DNA of 64,000 nucleotides from Acinetobacter zhairuonensis (GCF_022601715.1 NZ_JAKVIM010000003.1:62001-126000), one strand, 5' to 3'; positions 9,256 through 18,464 are shown, counted from the stretch's first letter. Notes: generated by a model not told the origin, from the sequence alone. Numbers and translations: made by a program.

Positions 9256-10187
9256 GTTTACACTCAAAGTCCAGTTTGATGGTCTGAGCATAAAATGAAG
9301 TCATTCTAGGAATACAATATTTATCTGCGATGGAATAATAGCTGAAAGATTGACATTAATTTGAATTGGGATTTTGTACAGGTTTTAGTGAAATAAAATT
9401 AATGGTTTAGAGTGGGTTTATGGCTAAAAAATTATTTTTTTACGAAATCGCTAGTGATGTAGTCATAATCTAGCAACGCAAATTCGACCAAAGTGTGAAA
9501 CGGTTGTTGGCTAAATTTATATTTGGATAAAGCTGCTAAATTCTCTGAATGAATTCTTCACATACTTGTTTTTATATTTCACTAATTCTATCAGTGTTGT
9601 TTCTGTTTCGATCAAGTGATGTGTTTTGACCACCTTTGGATCGAATCATAAACATGTAGTGAAAATAGTCCATAATTCTTCTAACTTTATATAAATTCTT
9701 AGTAATTGATCCTAAAAAGCTACTAATGTTCAGCATCCTTGCTCCTTACTCAGATGAATGTTTTTCAACTCAATCAGTATTTAAAACAATAATCAGTGAA
9801 AAATATCAGAAGCTGAATAAGCTAGAGATAATAAATTTATTTTTTTCAATAAATTAAAGCTCAGGTTTGATTGAAATTCGCGTGTAATTGACAATGTGTA
9901 TTTGGTTGTACTTCTGTTTTAATTCTAACTTTTATTCGAATATGTTTTTTTATTGTGAATAAGTTGAATTAAAGAAAAAGTGAAACAAACTAATTAATTA
10001 AATGTTATAATGAGATAATTTCATTTTGTGGATTAAAATCAATTCACATGAATACTCTTTGATATTGCCCATCCAGATTTTAAGATATTTGAGATTTTCT
10101 CCGGATCTCTTGTTAAGCACGCAGTAGCTTGAAGATATTAAACACTGGCTGGCTTTAAGTTTTGACCTTTGCGGACTCATAATAAAT
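9256..10187. other. Long AT-rich gene-poor region
   Basis: About 930 bases between the dioxygenase and metR with no intact gene of normal size, and much lower GC than the flanks. The only protein-like signal is a broken minus-strand reading frame at 9432-9736, listed separately. The right end presumably contains the metR promoter, but I could not identify convincing -35/-10 boxes. Confidence 0.6.
9432..9736 (-). pseudogene. Possible decayed small gene (two frameshifts)
   Basis: On the minus strand an ATG at 9734-9736 follows a good AGGAG ribosome binding site. It opens a 54-codon frame (9736 down to 9572) beginning MLNISSFLGSITKNLYKVRR. Before that stop, a second frame takes over with a protein-like stretch (KTHHLIETETTLIELVKYKN). 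Then a third frame reads ENLAALSKYKFSQQPFHTL and ends FALLDYDYITSDFVKK with a stop at 9432-9434. The three segments abut in order, which suggests one gene of about 100 codons broken by two frameshifts. I do not recognise the family. Chance open frames in AT-rich DNA remain possible. The first frame alone could also be a real 54-residue protein. Confidence 0.4.
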
Positions 10188-11108
10188 ATGCTTGAAATTC
10201 GACACTTAAAAACATTACTTGCGCTACGTGAACATGGCTCTTTAGTTGCAGCAGCCAATGACTTATGTTTAACCCCTTCAGCGATTTCACATCAGTTAAA
10301 GGAATTAGATCATTGGTATGGGGTGGAGGTGGTGAATCGCCGTAGCCGTCCAGTGACATTTTCAAATGTAGGGCAACGCTTACTTAAACTTGCAGATGAT
10401 GTGCTGCCACAAATTCAAATTGCGCAAACAGATATTACCCGGATTGTGCATGGTCAAACGGGGAGAATTATTTTTTCTTCTGAATGTCATAGTTGCTTTG
10501 ATTGGTTGATGCCACTTTTGAATCAGTACCGTCAGCAATATCCTGATGTCGATTTAGACTTTGCTTCAGGTTTTGAGTCTAATCCACATGAATTATTGCA
10601 AAATGGTGAGTTTGATTTACTGATTACGGCAGATCCTATTGCTTTAAAAGGTATTGATTACTTCCCAATTTTTGAATATGAATCCCGTTTAGTATTGTCA
10701 AATACACATCCGTTAGTGCGTGCTGAGCGTATTACCGTACAAGAATTGGCTGAAGAAACCTTAATTACTTATCCAGTCGATAAACACCGTTTAGATATTA
10801 TGTCGAAGTTGTTTATTCCTGCGAATATTCAACCCAAGCAAATCCGAACAACGGATCTAACTCAAATGCTGATTCAGCTGGTGGCAAGTGGTCGTGGTAT
10901 TGCTGCTTTACCAGATTGGGTGGTGAATGAATATGAACAAAAGGGCTGGGTCACTTCACGCCGTTTAGATTGTGTATCTGAGAAAGGCTTACGTCGTACT
11001 TTGTATGCGGGATATCGGACTGAAGAAAAAGAGAAAAACTATTTTGAAGGTTTCTTAAAACAGTTAGAAAAATTCTCACAAAAGCGTAATCAGTATTATT
11101 TGTCTTAA
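10188..11108 (+). CDS. metR: MetR, LysR-type regulator of methionine biosynthesis
   Basis: A homocysteine-responsive LysR-family activator of methionine genes. The N-terminal winged HTH (residues 1-60, MLEIRHLKTLLALREHGSL) and the effector domain align with E. coli MetR over the whole length. Examples are SSECHSCFDWLMPLLNQYR, DLLITADPI, TYPVDKHRLD and GIAALPDWVV. At 306 residues it is close to the E. coli length. No metE or metH is adjacent, so it is an unlinked regulator here. A long non-coding region precedes it and a hairpin terminator follows. Confidence 0.9.
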   Translation: MLEIRHLKTLLALREHGSLVAAANDLCLTPSAISHQLKELDHWYGVEVVNRRSRPVTFSNVGQRLLKLADDVLPQIQIAQTDITRIVHGQTGRIIFSSECHSCFDWLMPLLNQYRQQYPDVDLDFASGFESNPHELLQNGEFDLLITADPIALKGIDYFPIFEYESRLVLSNTHPLVRAERITVQELAEETLITYPVDKHRLDIMSKLFIPANIQPKQIRTTDLTQMLIQLVASGRGIAALPDWVVNEYEQKGWVTSRRLDCVSEKGLRRTLYAGYRTEEKEKNYFEGFLKQLEKFSQKRNQYYLS

Positions 11109-11128
11109 TGTGATTTAAGATAGATATA

Positions 11129-11160
11129 GTGAGAGTGCAGTTTGTTTACTGCACTCTCAC
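11129..11160. terminator. Hairpin between convergent metR and DUF441 gene
   Basis: A perfect 13-pair stem (11129-11141 with 11148-11160, GTGAGAGTGCAGT arm) with a 6-base loop, placed between two convergent genes. There is no strong U-run on either side, so termination efficiency is uncertain. Confidence 0.65.
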
Positions 11161-11178
11161 AGGAAATGTTTATTTTGA

Positions 11179-11631
11179 TCACGATTGTCCAATTAATAAT
11201 GACAATATTCCTGCAGCAATCAGTGGACCGACTGGTACGCCACGTAAGAGTGCAACGCCAGCAACGGTTCCAATCAGTAATCCAGCAACCACATTCGGTT
11301 GATGTGTCATAAGCTTAACTCCGCGACCACCTAACCACGCGACAAAAAGACCAATTGCAATCGCAAGTAATGATTTCCAGCTTAAAAAGGATTTAAGGAT
11401 GGCTTCCCCAGGAATTTTGCCACTGGCAATGGGGGTGAGTACTCCGATGGTTAAAATCACGATACCCACATTTAAGCCATGTTGTTGTAATAACGGGAAA
11501 AACTCACTTAAAGGTGTAATTTTAAAAACAATCAGCACGCCAGCGGCAATGGTGACGGCAGAATTGTGACTGAAAATACCGCAAGCCAATAAAACCAGTA
11601 GGACAATCAGATTTAGATCTAGATTAGACAT
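11179..11631 (-). CDS. DUF441 / UPF0756 (YeaL-like) membrane protein
   Basis: A 150-residue integral inner-membrane protein with four to five hydrophobic helices. The order of segments, and motifs such as [18 protein letters not shown] and [17 protein letters not shown] near the C-terminus, match the UPF0756/YeaL family. The family has no known biochemical function. The gene is monocistronic, convergent with metR, and divergent from the pseudouridine synthase on its right. Confidence 0.85.
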   Translation of the reverse strand: MSNLDLNLIVLLVLLACGIFSHNSAVTIAAGVLIVFKITPLSEFFPLLQQHGLNVGIVILTIGVLTPIASGKIPGEAILKSFLSWKSLLAIAIGLFVAWLGGRGVKLMTHQPNVVAGLLIGTVAGVALLRGVPVGPLIAAGILSLLIGQS

Positions 11632-11755
11632 GAGTAGTCAGGAGAATGTGTGAAAATGCAACTATTGTAGCGATTTTTGACATATTGCTCATAGAAAATC
11701 AGCGTGTAATTGGAAAATTGTTTAAAATGCAGCAGTCTGATTTGGGTCACGAATT

Positions 11756-12466
11756 ATGTTTTTGGAAAAAATGTTGCAATCTCAAGGTTTTGGTTCGCGT
11801 AAGCATTGCCAGCAATTAATTAAATCTGGCGCTGTGAGTATCGACCAAGAAATTATGCAAAATCCAAAGCAGAAATTAAACTTAGAAAACTTGGTTTTTG
11901 AAGTGTATAGACAAAGTTATCAATATCGCGAAAACATCTATATTGCTTTAAATAAGCCTGCTGGATATGAATGTTCCCATCAGGCAACCCATCATTTTAG
12001 TGTGTTTGATTTGTTTGATGATGTGCTACTGAATCGTGGCTTACAATGCGTTGGTCGCTTAGACCAAGATACTACGGGCTTATTATTACTTACTGATGAT
12101 GGTCAATTTTTACAAGCTTTGACTCATCCGAAAAAGCATGTGGCTAAAGTTTATCGTATGCAAACCGCTGACCCTATTTCTTCTGAGCAGATTCAACAGC
12201 TTGAAACAGGAGTTGAATTACGCAATGAACAAGGCATATTTGCAGCATCGGATGTTCAACAGTTGGCAGAATATGAATTGCAAATGACCATTCATCAGGG
12301 TGTTTATCATCAAGTAAAAAGAATGTTGGCTGCGGTGGGCAATAAAGTTGAGCAATTACATCGCGTTCAAATTGGGGCTTTACAATGTCCAGACTTAAAA
12401 GAAGGTGAATGGGGCTACTTAACACCCGAGCAAATAGTTCTGGCGCGAACTCGAGAGTCTATTTAA
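11756..12466 (+). CDS. rsuA: 16S rRNA pseudouridine-516 synthase (RsuA family)
   Basis: Converts U516 of 16S rRNA to pseudouridine. The N-terminal 60 residues form an S4 RNA-binding domain (MFLEKMLQSQGFGSRK...). The catalytic domain has the motif GRLDQDTTGLLLLTDDG near residues 100-116 with its catalytic Asp, and the C-terminal HQVKRMLAAVGNKVEQLHRV typical of RsuA/RluB/RluE/RluF. The length of 236 fits RsuA (231 in E. coli) better than the longer RluB/RluF. Its last eight bases overlap the end of the convergent acetyltransferase gene. Confidence 0.82.
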   Translation: MFLEKMLQSQGFGSRKHCQQLIKSGAVSIDQEIMQNPKQKLNLENLVFEVYRQSYQYRENIYIALNKPAGYECSHQATHHFSVFDLFDDVLLNRGLQCVGRLDQDTTGLLLLTDDGQFLQALTHPKKHVAKVYRMQTADPISSEQIQQLETGVELRNEQGIFAASDVQQLAEYELQMTIHQGVYHQVKRMLAAVGNKVEQLHRVQIGALQCPDLKEGEWGYLTPEQIVLARTRESI

Positions 12467-12902
12467 GAAAACAGTGATAAGTTCTAAACTCACTATCTGC
12501 AATAAAGCCCATCGTTTCATAGAGTCGATGTGATTCACGATTGGTTTTTTGCGTTTCAAGGCTAATCCGCAGTGCATTTTCATGCCGAGCAAATAAAATT
12601 GCAGTATCAATCAGTTGCTTGGCCGAACCTTGCCTGCGAAATTGCGGAGTGACATAGACATCGTCCAAAATATAATAAGTTGAACAAGCGACAGAAGAGA
12701 AACCTAAATAAAGTAAAATAAATCCAGTCAATACATCATCTTTGATATGAATAAAAATGACACTTTCTTGGTTTTCAAAGCGTTGTTTTAAGAATTGTTG
12801 AGATAGACTTAAATTAGAAGAAGCACCATAAAACTGACGGTATTCATCAAATAAAACTGCAAGTTGATTCAGGTCGTCAAGTGTGGCTTTTCTTACAATC
12901 AT
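12459..12902 (-). CDS. GNAT-family N-acetyltransferase
   Basis: A small cytoplasmic acetyl-CoA-dependent acetyltransferase. I start it at 12902 (MIVRKATLDDL, 147 residues) because GGAG lies six bases upstream; a second in-frame ATG is at 12914. The fold's landmarks are visible: the hydrophobic strand YYILDDVYVTPQFRRQGSAKQL, carrying the RRQGxA acetyl-CoA pyrophosphate loop, and the C-terminal NRESHRLYETMGF. The substrate (small molecule, peptide or protein) is not predictable. It lies downstream of an orphan antitoxin-like gene, but the C-terminus looks like an ordinary GNAT rather than a TacT toxin. Confidence 0.82.
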   Translation of the reverse strand: MIVRKATLDDLNQLAVLFDEYRQFYGASSNLSLSQQFLKQRFENQESVIFIHIKDDVLTGFILLYLGFSSVACSTYYILDDVYVTPQFRRQGSAKQLIDTAILFARHENALRISLETQKTNRESHRLYETMGFIADSEFRTYHCFLK

Positions 12903-12994
12903 CGATTGCTCCATGCATTTTTATGCTTCTTGCATGAAGCATACCTAAGTTTTTAAATGAAAAAATTTAAATTATGTATAAAAATGCAACATGG

Positions 12995-13345
12995 CTAATT
13001 TTTATCGCTTTCACCGAGAATCGCGTTTAGTTCTTCAAATAAATCTAGATGATCATCATCCATGAGAAACTCATCATTACGCTGAGTACCTGTTGCAGTG
13101 TCATTACTTTCTAGCGTAGCTATAGCAGTTTTTTGCTCTTGTTTCAGCCGTCTTAATTTAATCAATTGTTCTAAATTGATATTTTGATTTTCGATAGAAA
13201 AGGGGATGGATTTAGTGAGTACAACTTGTTTGAAAAAAAGGCGTACAGCTTGGGCTGGTGTAATCCCCAATTGTTTAAAAACAGCAAAAGCCTGTTTCTT
13301 TTCCTGTGAATCAAGACGAATTTGATAAACTTCGGTTTTTCTCAT
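12995..13345 (-). CDS. RelB/DinJ-family antitoxin without a visible toxin
   Basis: A protein of 116 residues when started at 13345 (MRKTEVYQIRLDSQEKK). The frame is open to 13399, but those residues lack family character. The ribbon-helix-helix region TEVYQIRLDSQEKKQAFAVFKQLGITPAQAVRLFFKQVV is typical of RelB/DinJ antitoxins, which repress their own promoter and neutralise a RelE/YafQ-type ribonuclease. The tail is acidic (DEFLMDDDHLDLFEELNAIL). No RelE/YafQ-like gene lies on either side. The next gene downstream, 90 bases away, is a GNAT acetyltransferase. It may be an orphan regulator. Confidence 0.75.
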   Translation of the reverse strand: MRKTEVYQIRLDSQEKKQAFAVFKQLGITPAQAVRLFFKQVVLTKSIPFSIENQNINLEQLIKLRRLKQEQKTAIATLESNDTATGTQRNDEFLMDDDHLDLFEELNAILGESDKN

Positions 13346-13454
13346 GATTTTTATAAATGTGAAGATTAAACTTTTAGTCTTCATTCTAAACAATTTCATT
13401 GTAATTTCAATATTGTTTAGCTGAAAACTTAAGTTTTTTGTAATGACAAAAGTA

Positions 13455-14360
13455 TTACAGTGTCAATTCAAAATTAGATGAAAAGTCCATGTACTCTCCT
13501 GTCACTGGATCCTTGAATTGAATCCGCTTCGCTAATAGCTGTAATGGGTTGGAAAAATCATCATCAGGTTTATGTTGCACACTTGGATAGAATGGGTCAT
13601 TTTTGATCGCAATTCCTAAGTGATTCAGGTGCACGCGTAATTGATGTTGTTTACCTGTTTCTGGTTTTAGCAGATATTTAGCCCAATTTGAATTGTGTTC
13701 CAAAATATCAATGAGTGTTTCGCTGTTTGGTTCACCCTCAATAATTTGCATGGTGTAGAACGGCTGTCCTTTATCCATCCGCAACTGAAGTGTAAGCGGG
13801 AGTTGAAGTGACGGTTGGTAAGCTGCTATTGCGTGATAGGTTTTTTGAACTTCACGTTTGGCAAACATTTGCTGGTAAATGCCACGTGTTTCTGGGCGCT
13901 TGGAAAATAAAACCAAACCTGCTGTTTCACGGTCTAAACGATGAATTGGGGTCAAATCAGCATTGCCTGTTTGGTTCTTTAATCGAACCAAAAGCGTTTC
14001 TTGAACATACTGACCCGTCGGACTCATGGTCAGAAAATGTGGTTTATCAACAATGTATAAATCGTCTGTTTCGTGCAGAATTTGATGTTGAAATGGCACA
14101 TGAATTTCTTGTGCTAAAAAACGGTAGTAATATATATGGTGATTGGCAAGATAAGCACTTTCTAAACTTAAAATCGTACCATCGGCTGCATAAATGAGTT
14201 GGTCTTGAAAACGCTGTTGCCACTCTTGTGTTGAAATGTGGTCAAATTGCTGACACAGGTAATCATATAAACTCTGTGGTGCAGGCTGTAAAGTAGGTAA
14301 GAACAGTTTGCTGGCGCTAACACCACGAATCATCGGTGGGACAAAATTATTCGTAGTCAT
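13455..14360 (-). CDS. RluA-family pseudouridine synthase
   Basis: An RNA pseudouridine synthase of the RluA/RluC/RluD superfamily, 301 residues. The catalytic motif is HRLDRETAGLVLF at residues 140-152, with the presumed nucleophile D143. KPETGKQHQLRVHLNHLG follows later. The first 85 residues are not a clear S4 domain and differ from RluC/RluD. The target base in rRNA or tRNA is therefore not assignable. It is a single gene, divergent from tsaE. Confidence 0.85.
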   Translation of the reverse strand: MTTNNFVPPMIRGVSASKLFLPTLQPAPQSLYDYLCQQFDHISTQEWQQRFQDQLIYAADGTILSLESAYLANHHIYYYRFLAQEIHVPFQHQILHETDDLYIVDKPHFLTMSPTGQYVQETLLVRLKNQTGNADLTPIHRLDRETAGLVLFSKRPETRGIYQQMFAKREVQKTYHAIAAYQPSLQLPLTLQLRMDKGQPFYTMQIIEGEPNSETLIDILEHNSNWAKYLLKPETGKQHQLRVHLNHLGIAIKNDPFYPSVQHKPDDDFSNPLQLLAKRIQFKDPVTGEYMDFSSNFELTL

Positions 14361-14492
14361 AAGAGATCCATTACAACAGATGAGCAGAACACAGGTGCTG
14401 TATTAAAAATGCACATTTCGTATGCGTGGCATAGGTATTAAAAGCGTTGCGATGCTATCATAATTCTACTTTTGAATCATGTTGTGAGTCAT

Positions 14493-14969
14493 ATGTCGTA
14501 TTCATTTCATTTGCCCCTAAACTCTGAAGCAGATACCCAGCAACTTGCGCAAGTGATTGCTCAATATTTTACTGAGGGTGTCATTTATTTAATTGGAGAT
14601 TTGGGTGCGGGGAAAACGACATTTACCCGCTTTTTAATTCAACAGCTGGGGCATCAGGGTTCGGTGAAAAGTCCGACCTATACCTTGGTGGAACCGTATA
14701 ACATTCAAGATAAATCAGTCTTTCATTTTGACCTGTATCGACTGAATGATCCCTATGAGCTTGAGTTGATGGGAATCCGTGATTACTTGGACACCCCCAA
14801 TGCATTATTCTTGTTTGAATGGCCAAGCAAAGGTGGTGATGAAATTCCAACTGCTGATTTGACCATTGAAATTTTAAAATCTGAAGATGAGTTATCGCGT
14901 CAAGCGACCTTGAGTTTTCAATCTGAAGTGTTGTTAAAAGCACTTGAGCAGGCATTTCAACATGCATGA
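14493..14969 (+). CDS. tsaE: TsaE, tRNA threonylcarbamoyladenosine biosynthesis ATPase
   Basis: The ATPase of the TsaBDE complex that makes t6A37 in tRNAs reading ANN codons. Walker A GDLGAGKT is at residues 35-42, followed by the family motifs KSPTYTLVEPY, HFDLYRL and LFLFEWPSKG. I start it at the ATG at 14493 (158 residues) rather than a TTG seven codons earlier. It overlaps the mutL start by eight bases, so the two are translationally linked, as tsaE and mutL often are in gammaproteobacteria (with amiC removed here). Confidence 0.92.
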   Translation: MSYSFHLPLNSEADTQQLAQVIAQYFTEGVIYLIGDLGAGKTTFTRFLIQQLGHQGSVKSPTYTLVEPYNIQDKSVFHFDLYRLNDPYELELMGIRDYLDTPNALFLFEWPSKGGDEIPTADLTIEILKSEDELSRQATLSFQSEVLLKALEQAFQHA

Positions 14970-16893
14970 GGACTTTTCTACACGTCGTATTCATACTCTA
15001 GACCCAGCACTCGCCAACCAGATTGCAGCGGGTGAGGTGATTGAGCGCCCAGCATCTGTAGTGAAGGAGTTGCTGGAGAACTCAATTGATGCTGGTGCAA
15101 CAGAACTGATTATTCGTGTAGAGCAAGGTGGCAGCACCCTGATTGAAATTATTGACAATGGTCGCGGGATTCATCCTGATGATTTGTCCTTGGCGGTCAT
15201 GCGGCATGCCACCAGTAAAATCCAAACAGCTGAAGATTTACATGCAATTGTGAGTTTGGGTTTTCGTGGTGAAGCACTAGCATCTATTGCAGCTGTTTCT
15301 CGTCTTACTTTAACCAGTAGTCAAGTTGATGATGGTGTGGGTTATCAGGTTGAAGTGAATGGTACTGCATTTCAGCACCAAGAAATTCAAGCTATTGCCG
15401 CAGCACGCGGTACACATATTCGGGTACAGGATTTATTTTTTAATGTACCTGCACGTCGTAAATTCCTGAAAAAACCAGGCACAGAATTTGGTCATATCGA
15501 AGAAATTGTCCGTCGTTTAGCCTTAACACATTTTGATATTCGTTTTGTACTAGAACATAACAACAATATTCGCTTGAATTTACCTGTTGCAGACAGTGGT
15601 GCATTACGTTTCCAACGCGTGCAACAATTGCTGGGGCGACAATTTACAGAGAATGCCTATTGGATTGATGCGGATAGCGTCAATATGCGTTTGAGTGGCT
15701 GGCTAGGACATCCTTCAGATGCAAGAGCGCAAGCCGATTTGCAGTATGTGTATGTGAATGGACGTATTGTCAAAGATAAAACGATTTCGCATGCCTTACG
15801 CATGGCTTATGATGGTATTTTGCATGGACATCAGCATTCGGCATATTTGTTGTTTTTAGAAGTCGATCCTGAAAATATTGATGTCAATGTTCATCCAACC
15901 AAGCATGAAATTCGCTTCTTAAATCAACGTGAAGTGCATGAGTTTGTGCGTCATTTTGCCAAAGATACTTTGGCGCAGTTTCAAACTGCGAGTGCAGATT
16001 TAGCTCAAGCCTTGAAAGTTGAGCATGCAAGCCCAAATATTGTACAGCAACCGCGCTATCAAGAGCAGTTTCAATTACATCGTGCTGTAGAGCAGATGGC
16101 TGTTACTGAACCACAAGCAGTGCTTACTGATTTTGAATCATCACAGCCGCAAACCGTGCAATATGTCGCACAAGAAACGCGAAATTATCAGGTTAATTCA
16201 GCTCAACAGACAAATGCTGCTTTACAAAGTTATTTGGCGCCATTAAGAGTGCAGAGTCAGGTTGCTGCTGATGCAGTTGAGGATTTTATAGCCACTAAAG
16301 TAGATGAGCATCCACTTGGGATCGCAATTGCGCAGTTACACGGGATTTATATCTTGGCGCAAAATACTGAAGGCTTAATTATTGTGGATATGCATGCAGC
16401 ACATGAGCGAATTTTACTGCAACAGATGAAATCCGCTTGGGAAACCCCAGAGTTTTGGATCTCTCAGCAGTTATTGATTCCTAAAGTGGTTAGTGTGAAT
16501 CGTATGCAAGCACTACGGGTGGAGGATTTAAAAAATCCATTAGCACGACTAGGTTTGGAAATCGACCAGTATGGCGATGAACAAGTGATTGTTCGTGGTG
16601 TACCTGCAATTTTACATAAAGCTGATTTTTCTGCACTCATTCCTGAATTGCTGAATGATTTGGATCCAACTGATGAGGTGCGTGGACTCTTGCAGAAGCG
16701 TGATCAAATCTTGGCGGGTATGGCTTGTCATGGTGCTGTACGTGCACATCGCTTATTAAGCCTTTCAGAAATGAATGCTTTGCTTCGTCAAATGGAGCAG
16801 ACCGAATTTGCGAGTCAATGTAATCATGGACGTCCAACATGGCGTGCATTTCCTTTGGCTCAGCTGGATAAACTTTTTGCTCGAGGAGAGTAA
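14962..16893 (+). CDS. mutL: DNA mismatch repair protein MutL
   Basis: The GHKL ATPase that couples MutS mismatch recognition to strand incision. N-terminal motifs are intact: NQIAAGEVIERPASVVKELL, EIIDNGRGI and GFRGEALASIAAVS. A Gln-rich linker spans about residues 350-440. The C-terminal dimerisation domain keeps versions of the metal-dependent nicking motifs: DMHAAHERILLQ at 476-487, CHGAVRAHR from C589, and CNHGRPT from C620. The last glutamate of the DQHA(X)2E(X)4E motif is Gln (Q487). I start it at the ATG at 14962 (643 residues), overlapping tsaE. miaA follows after six bases. Confidence 0.95.
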   Translation: MHEDFSTRRIHTLDPALANQIAAGEVIERPASVVKELLENSIDAGATELIIRVEQGGSTLIEIIDNGRGIHPDDLSLAVMRHATSKIQTAEDLHAIVSLGFRGEALASIAAVSRLTLTSSQVDDGVGYQVEVNGTAFQHQEIQAIAAARGTHIRVQDLFFNVPARRKFLKKPGTEFGHIEEIVRRLALTHFDIRFVLEHNNNIRLNLPVADSGALRFQRVQQLLGRQFTENAYWIDADSVNMRLSGWLGHPSDARAQADLQYVYVNGRIVKDKTISHALRMAYDGILHGHQHSAYLLFLEVDPENIDVNVHPTKHEIRFLNQREVHEFVRHFAKDTLAQFQTASADLAQALKVEHASPNIVQQPRYQEQFQLHRAVEQMAVTEPQAVLTDFESSQPQTVQYVAQETRNYQVNSAQQTNAALQSYLAPLRVQSQVAADAVEDFIATKVDEHPLGIAIAQLHGIYILAQNTEGLIIVDMHAAHERILLQQMKSAWETPEFWISQQLLIPKVVSVNRMQALRVEDLKNPLARLGLEIDQYGDEQVIVRGVPAILHKADFSALIPELLNDLDPTDEVRGLLQKRDQILAGMACHGAVRAHRLLSLSEMNALLRQMEQTEFASQCNHGRPTWRAFPLAQLDKLFARGE

Positions 16894-16899
16894 ACCTAA

Positions 16900-17844
16900 A
16901 TGTCGAATCAATTGCCTGTCATTAATTTGATGGGACCTACAGCCAGCGGTAAAACGGCTTTAGCATGTGAGTTATATGAACAGGGCAATTTTGAATTGAT
17001 TTCTGTAGACTCGGCATTGGTTTATCTAGATATGGATATTGGGACTGCAAAGCCGAGTAAAGCCGAGCAGGAGCAGTATCCGCATCATCTTATCGACATT
17101 ATTAGTCCATTGGAGGTTTATTCTGCTGCGCAATTCGTAGAAGATGCTTCTCGACTAATTGATGAAACTCATGCAAAGGGTAAAACCCCTATTTTGGTCG
17201 GTGGTACCATGCTTTATTTCAAAGCTTTGCTTGAAGGATTGTCGAGCAACTTACCGAGTGCTGATTATGCCATCCGAGCTGAAATTGAAGCACAAGGTGA
17301 ACGTGAGGGCTGGGAGGCTGTATACGCGTCTCTATGTGCAGTGGATCCATTGGCAGGAGAAAAGTTCAAGGTCAGTGACAAGCAGCGTATAATCCGCGCG
17401 CTAGAGGTGTTTCGGATTACGGGGCAACCAATTACTAAACTACAGGCTGAACAGCCTAAAAATATACCATATCGCTACACTTTTCATAATTATGCTTTGT
17501 TGCCGGATCGGTTAGAATTGCATAAGCGAATTGAAAAACGCTTGGAAATTATGTGGGGAATCGGTTTTTTAAATGAGGTGGAGTCACTGATTGAAAAATA
17601 CGATCTATCTGATGATTTGCCTTCAATGAGATCAGTAGGTTACCGACAAGCCTTAGATTTTTTATTAAAAAGCGACAAAAGTCTCGAAAATAAGAAAGAA
17701 ATGGAGGATAAAGCCCTTTTTGCGACACGACAACTTGCCAAACGTCAATATACATGGTTAAGATCATTGCAACAGTCGCATAAATTTAAAACATATTTAA
17801 CAATAAAGCAGGCTCAAGAAGACTTGCGAAACTGTTACGGATAA
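16900..17844 (+). CDS. miaA: tRNA dimethylallyltransferase MiaA
   Basis: Transfers a dimethylallyl group to N6 of A37 in tRNAs reading UNN codons, the first step towards ms2i6A. The P-loop GPTASGKT is at residues 12-19. The substrate motifs [22 protein letters not shown] and [15 protein letters not shown] are all present, as is MRSVGYRQ in the C-terminal half. The length of 314 is normal. It lies between mutL and hfq, the classical mutL-miaA-hfq order. Confidence 0.96.
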   Translation: MSNQLPVINLMGPTASGKTALACELYEQGNFELISVDSALVYLDMDIGTAKPSKAEQEQYPHHLIDIISPLEVYSAAQFVEDASRLIDETHAKGKTPILVGGTMLYFKALLEGLSSNLPSADYAIRAEIEAQGEREGWEAVYASLCAVDPLAGEKFKVSDKQRIIRALEVFRITGQPITKLQAEQPKNIPYRYTFHNYALLPDRLELHKRIEKRLEIMWGIGFLNEVESLIEKYDLSDDLPSMRSVGYRQALDFLLKSDKSLENKKEMEDKALFATRQLAKRQYTWLRSLQQSHKFKTYLTIKQAQEDLRNCYG

Positions 17845-17939
17845 AGCAAAATTTACACACTGTCTTTTTTATAATTTTTAATTGAAAAATAAAGATAGTT
17901 TTTTTGCGCTGATTTTTAATATTTTTGGAGTTGTATAAC

Positions 17940-18464
17940 ATGTCTAAAGGTCAAACTTTGCAAGATCCGTTCTTGAATTCTCTCCGTAAAGAACGTATTC
18001 CTGTATCTATCTTCCTTGTTAATGGTATTAAGTTACAAGGTCATATTGAATCTTTTGACCAATATGTTGTTTTATTAAAAAATACTGTAAGCCAAATGGT
18101 TTATAAACACGCTATTTCTACGGTTGTTCCTGCACGTAACCCTCGTCCTGCTGGTGCCCCAGCTGGTGCGCAAGGTGCAGGCTTTGGCGGTGGTCAAGGT
18201 GGTGGCTTTGGTGGTGGTCAAGGCGGTGGCTTTGGCGGCGGTCAAGGTAGCGGCTTCGGCGGTCAAGGTGGCTTCGGTGGTCAAGGTGGCGGCTTCGGCG
18301 GTCAAGGTGGCTTCGGCGGTCAAGGTGGTGGCTTCGGTGGTCAAGGTGGCTTCGGTGGTCAAGGTGGCGGCTTCGGTGGTCAAGGTGGCGGCTTCGGTGG
18401 TCAAGGTGGCTTTGATGGCGAAACTAAATTTGATGATTCTCAAGAAGACGACAACAATCGTTAA
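17940..18464 (+). CDS. hfq: RNA chaperone Hfq with long glycine-rich tail
   Basis: A ring-forming Sm-like RNA chaperone that pairs small RNAs with mRNAs. Residues 1-66 are a normal Hfq core: [19 protein letters not shown], then Sm2 with the motif [12 protein letters not shown]. It is followed by a tail of about 108 residues made of repeated GGFGGQGG units and ending in an acidic stretch ([11 protein letters not shown]). At 174 residues it is far larger than E. coli Hfq (102). A large Hfq with this kind of tail has been described for Acinetobacter baylyi, so it also marks the organism. The start is the ATG at 17940, with TTGGAG nine bases before it. Confidence 0.96.
   Translation: MSKGQTLQDPFLNSLRKERIPVSIFLVNGIKLQGHIESFDQYVVLLKNTVSQMVYKHAISTVVPARNPRPAGAPAGAQGAGFGGGQGGGFGGGQGGGFGGGQGSGFGGQGGFGGQGGGFGGQGGFGGQGGGFGGQGGFGGQGGGFGGQGGGFGGQGGFDGETKFDDSQEDDNNR
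18190..18411 (+). repeat. In-frame repeat encoding GGFGGQGG units in hfq
   Basis: A tandem imperfect repeat of 15-24 bases (variants of GGCTTCGGTGGTCAAGGT), present about a dozen times within the hfq tail. Third positions vary between copies. Such arrays can expand or contract by slippage without breaking the frame. Confidence 0.85.

Noticed and set aside
12459-13345. Antitoxin plus GNAT acetyltransferase as a TacAT-type toxin-antitoxin pair
   Set aside because: The antitoxin looks RelB/DinJ-like rather than DUF1778, the gap is 90 bases, and the acetyltransferase lacks TacT-like features. Kept only as a finding to test.
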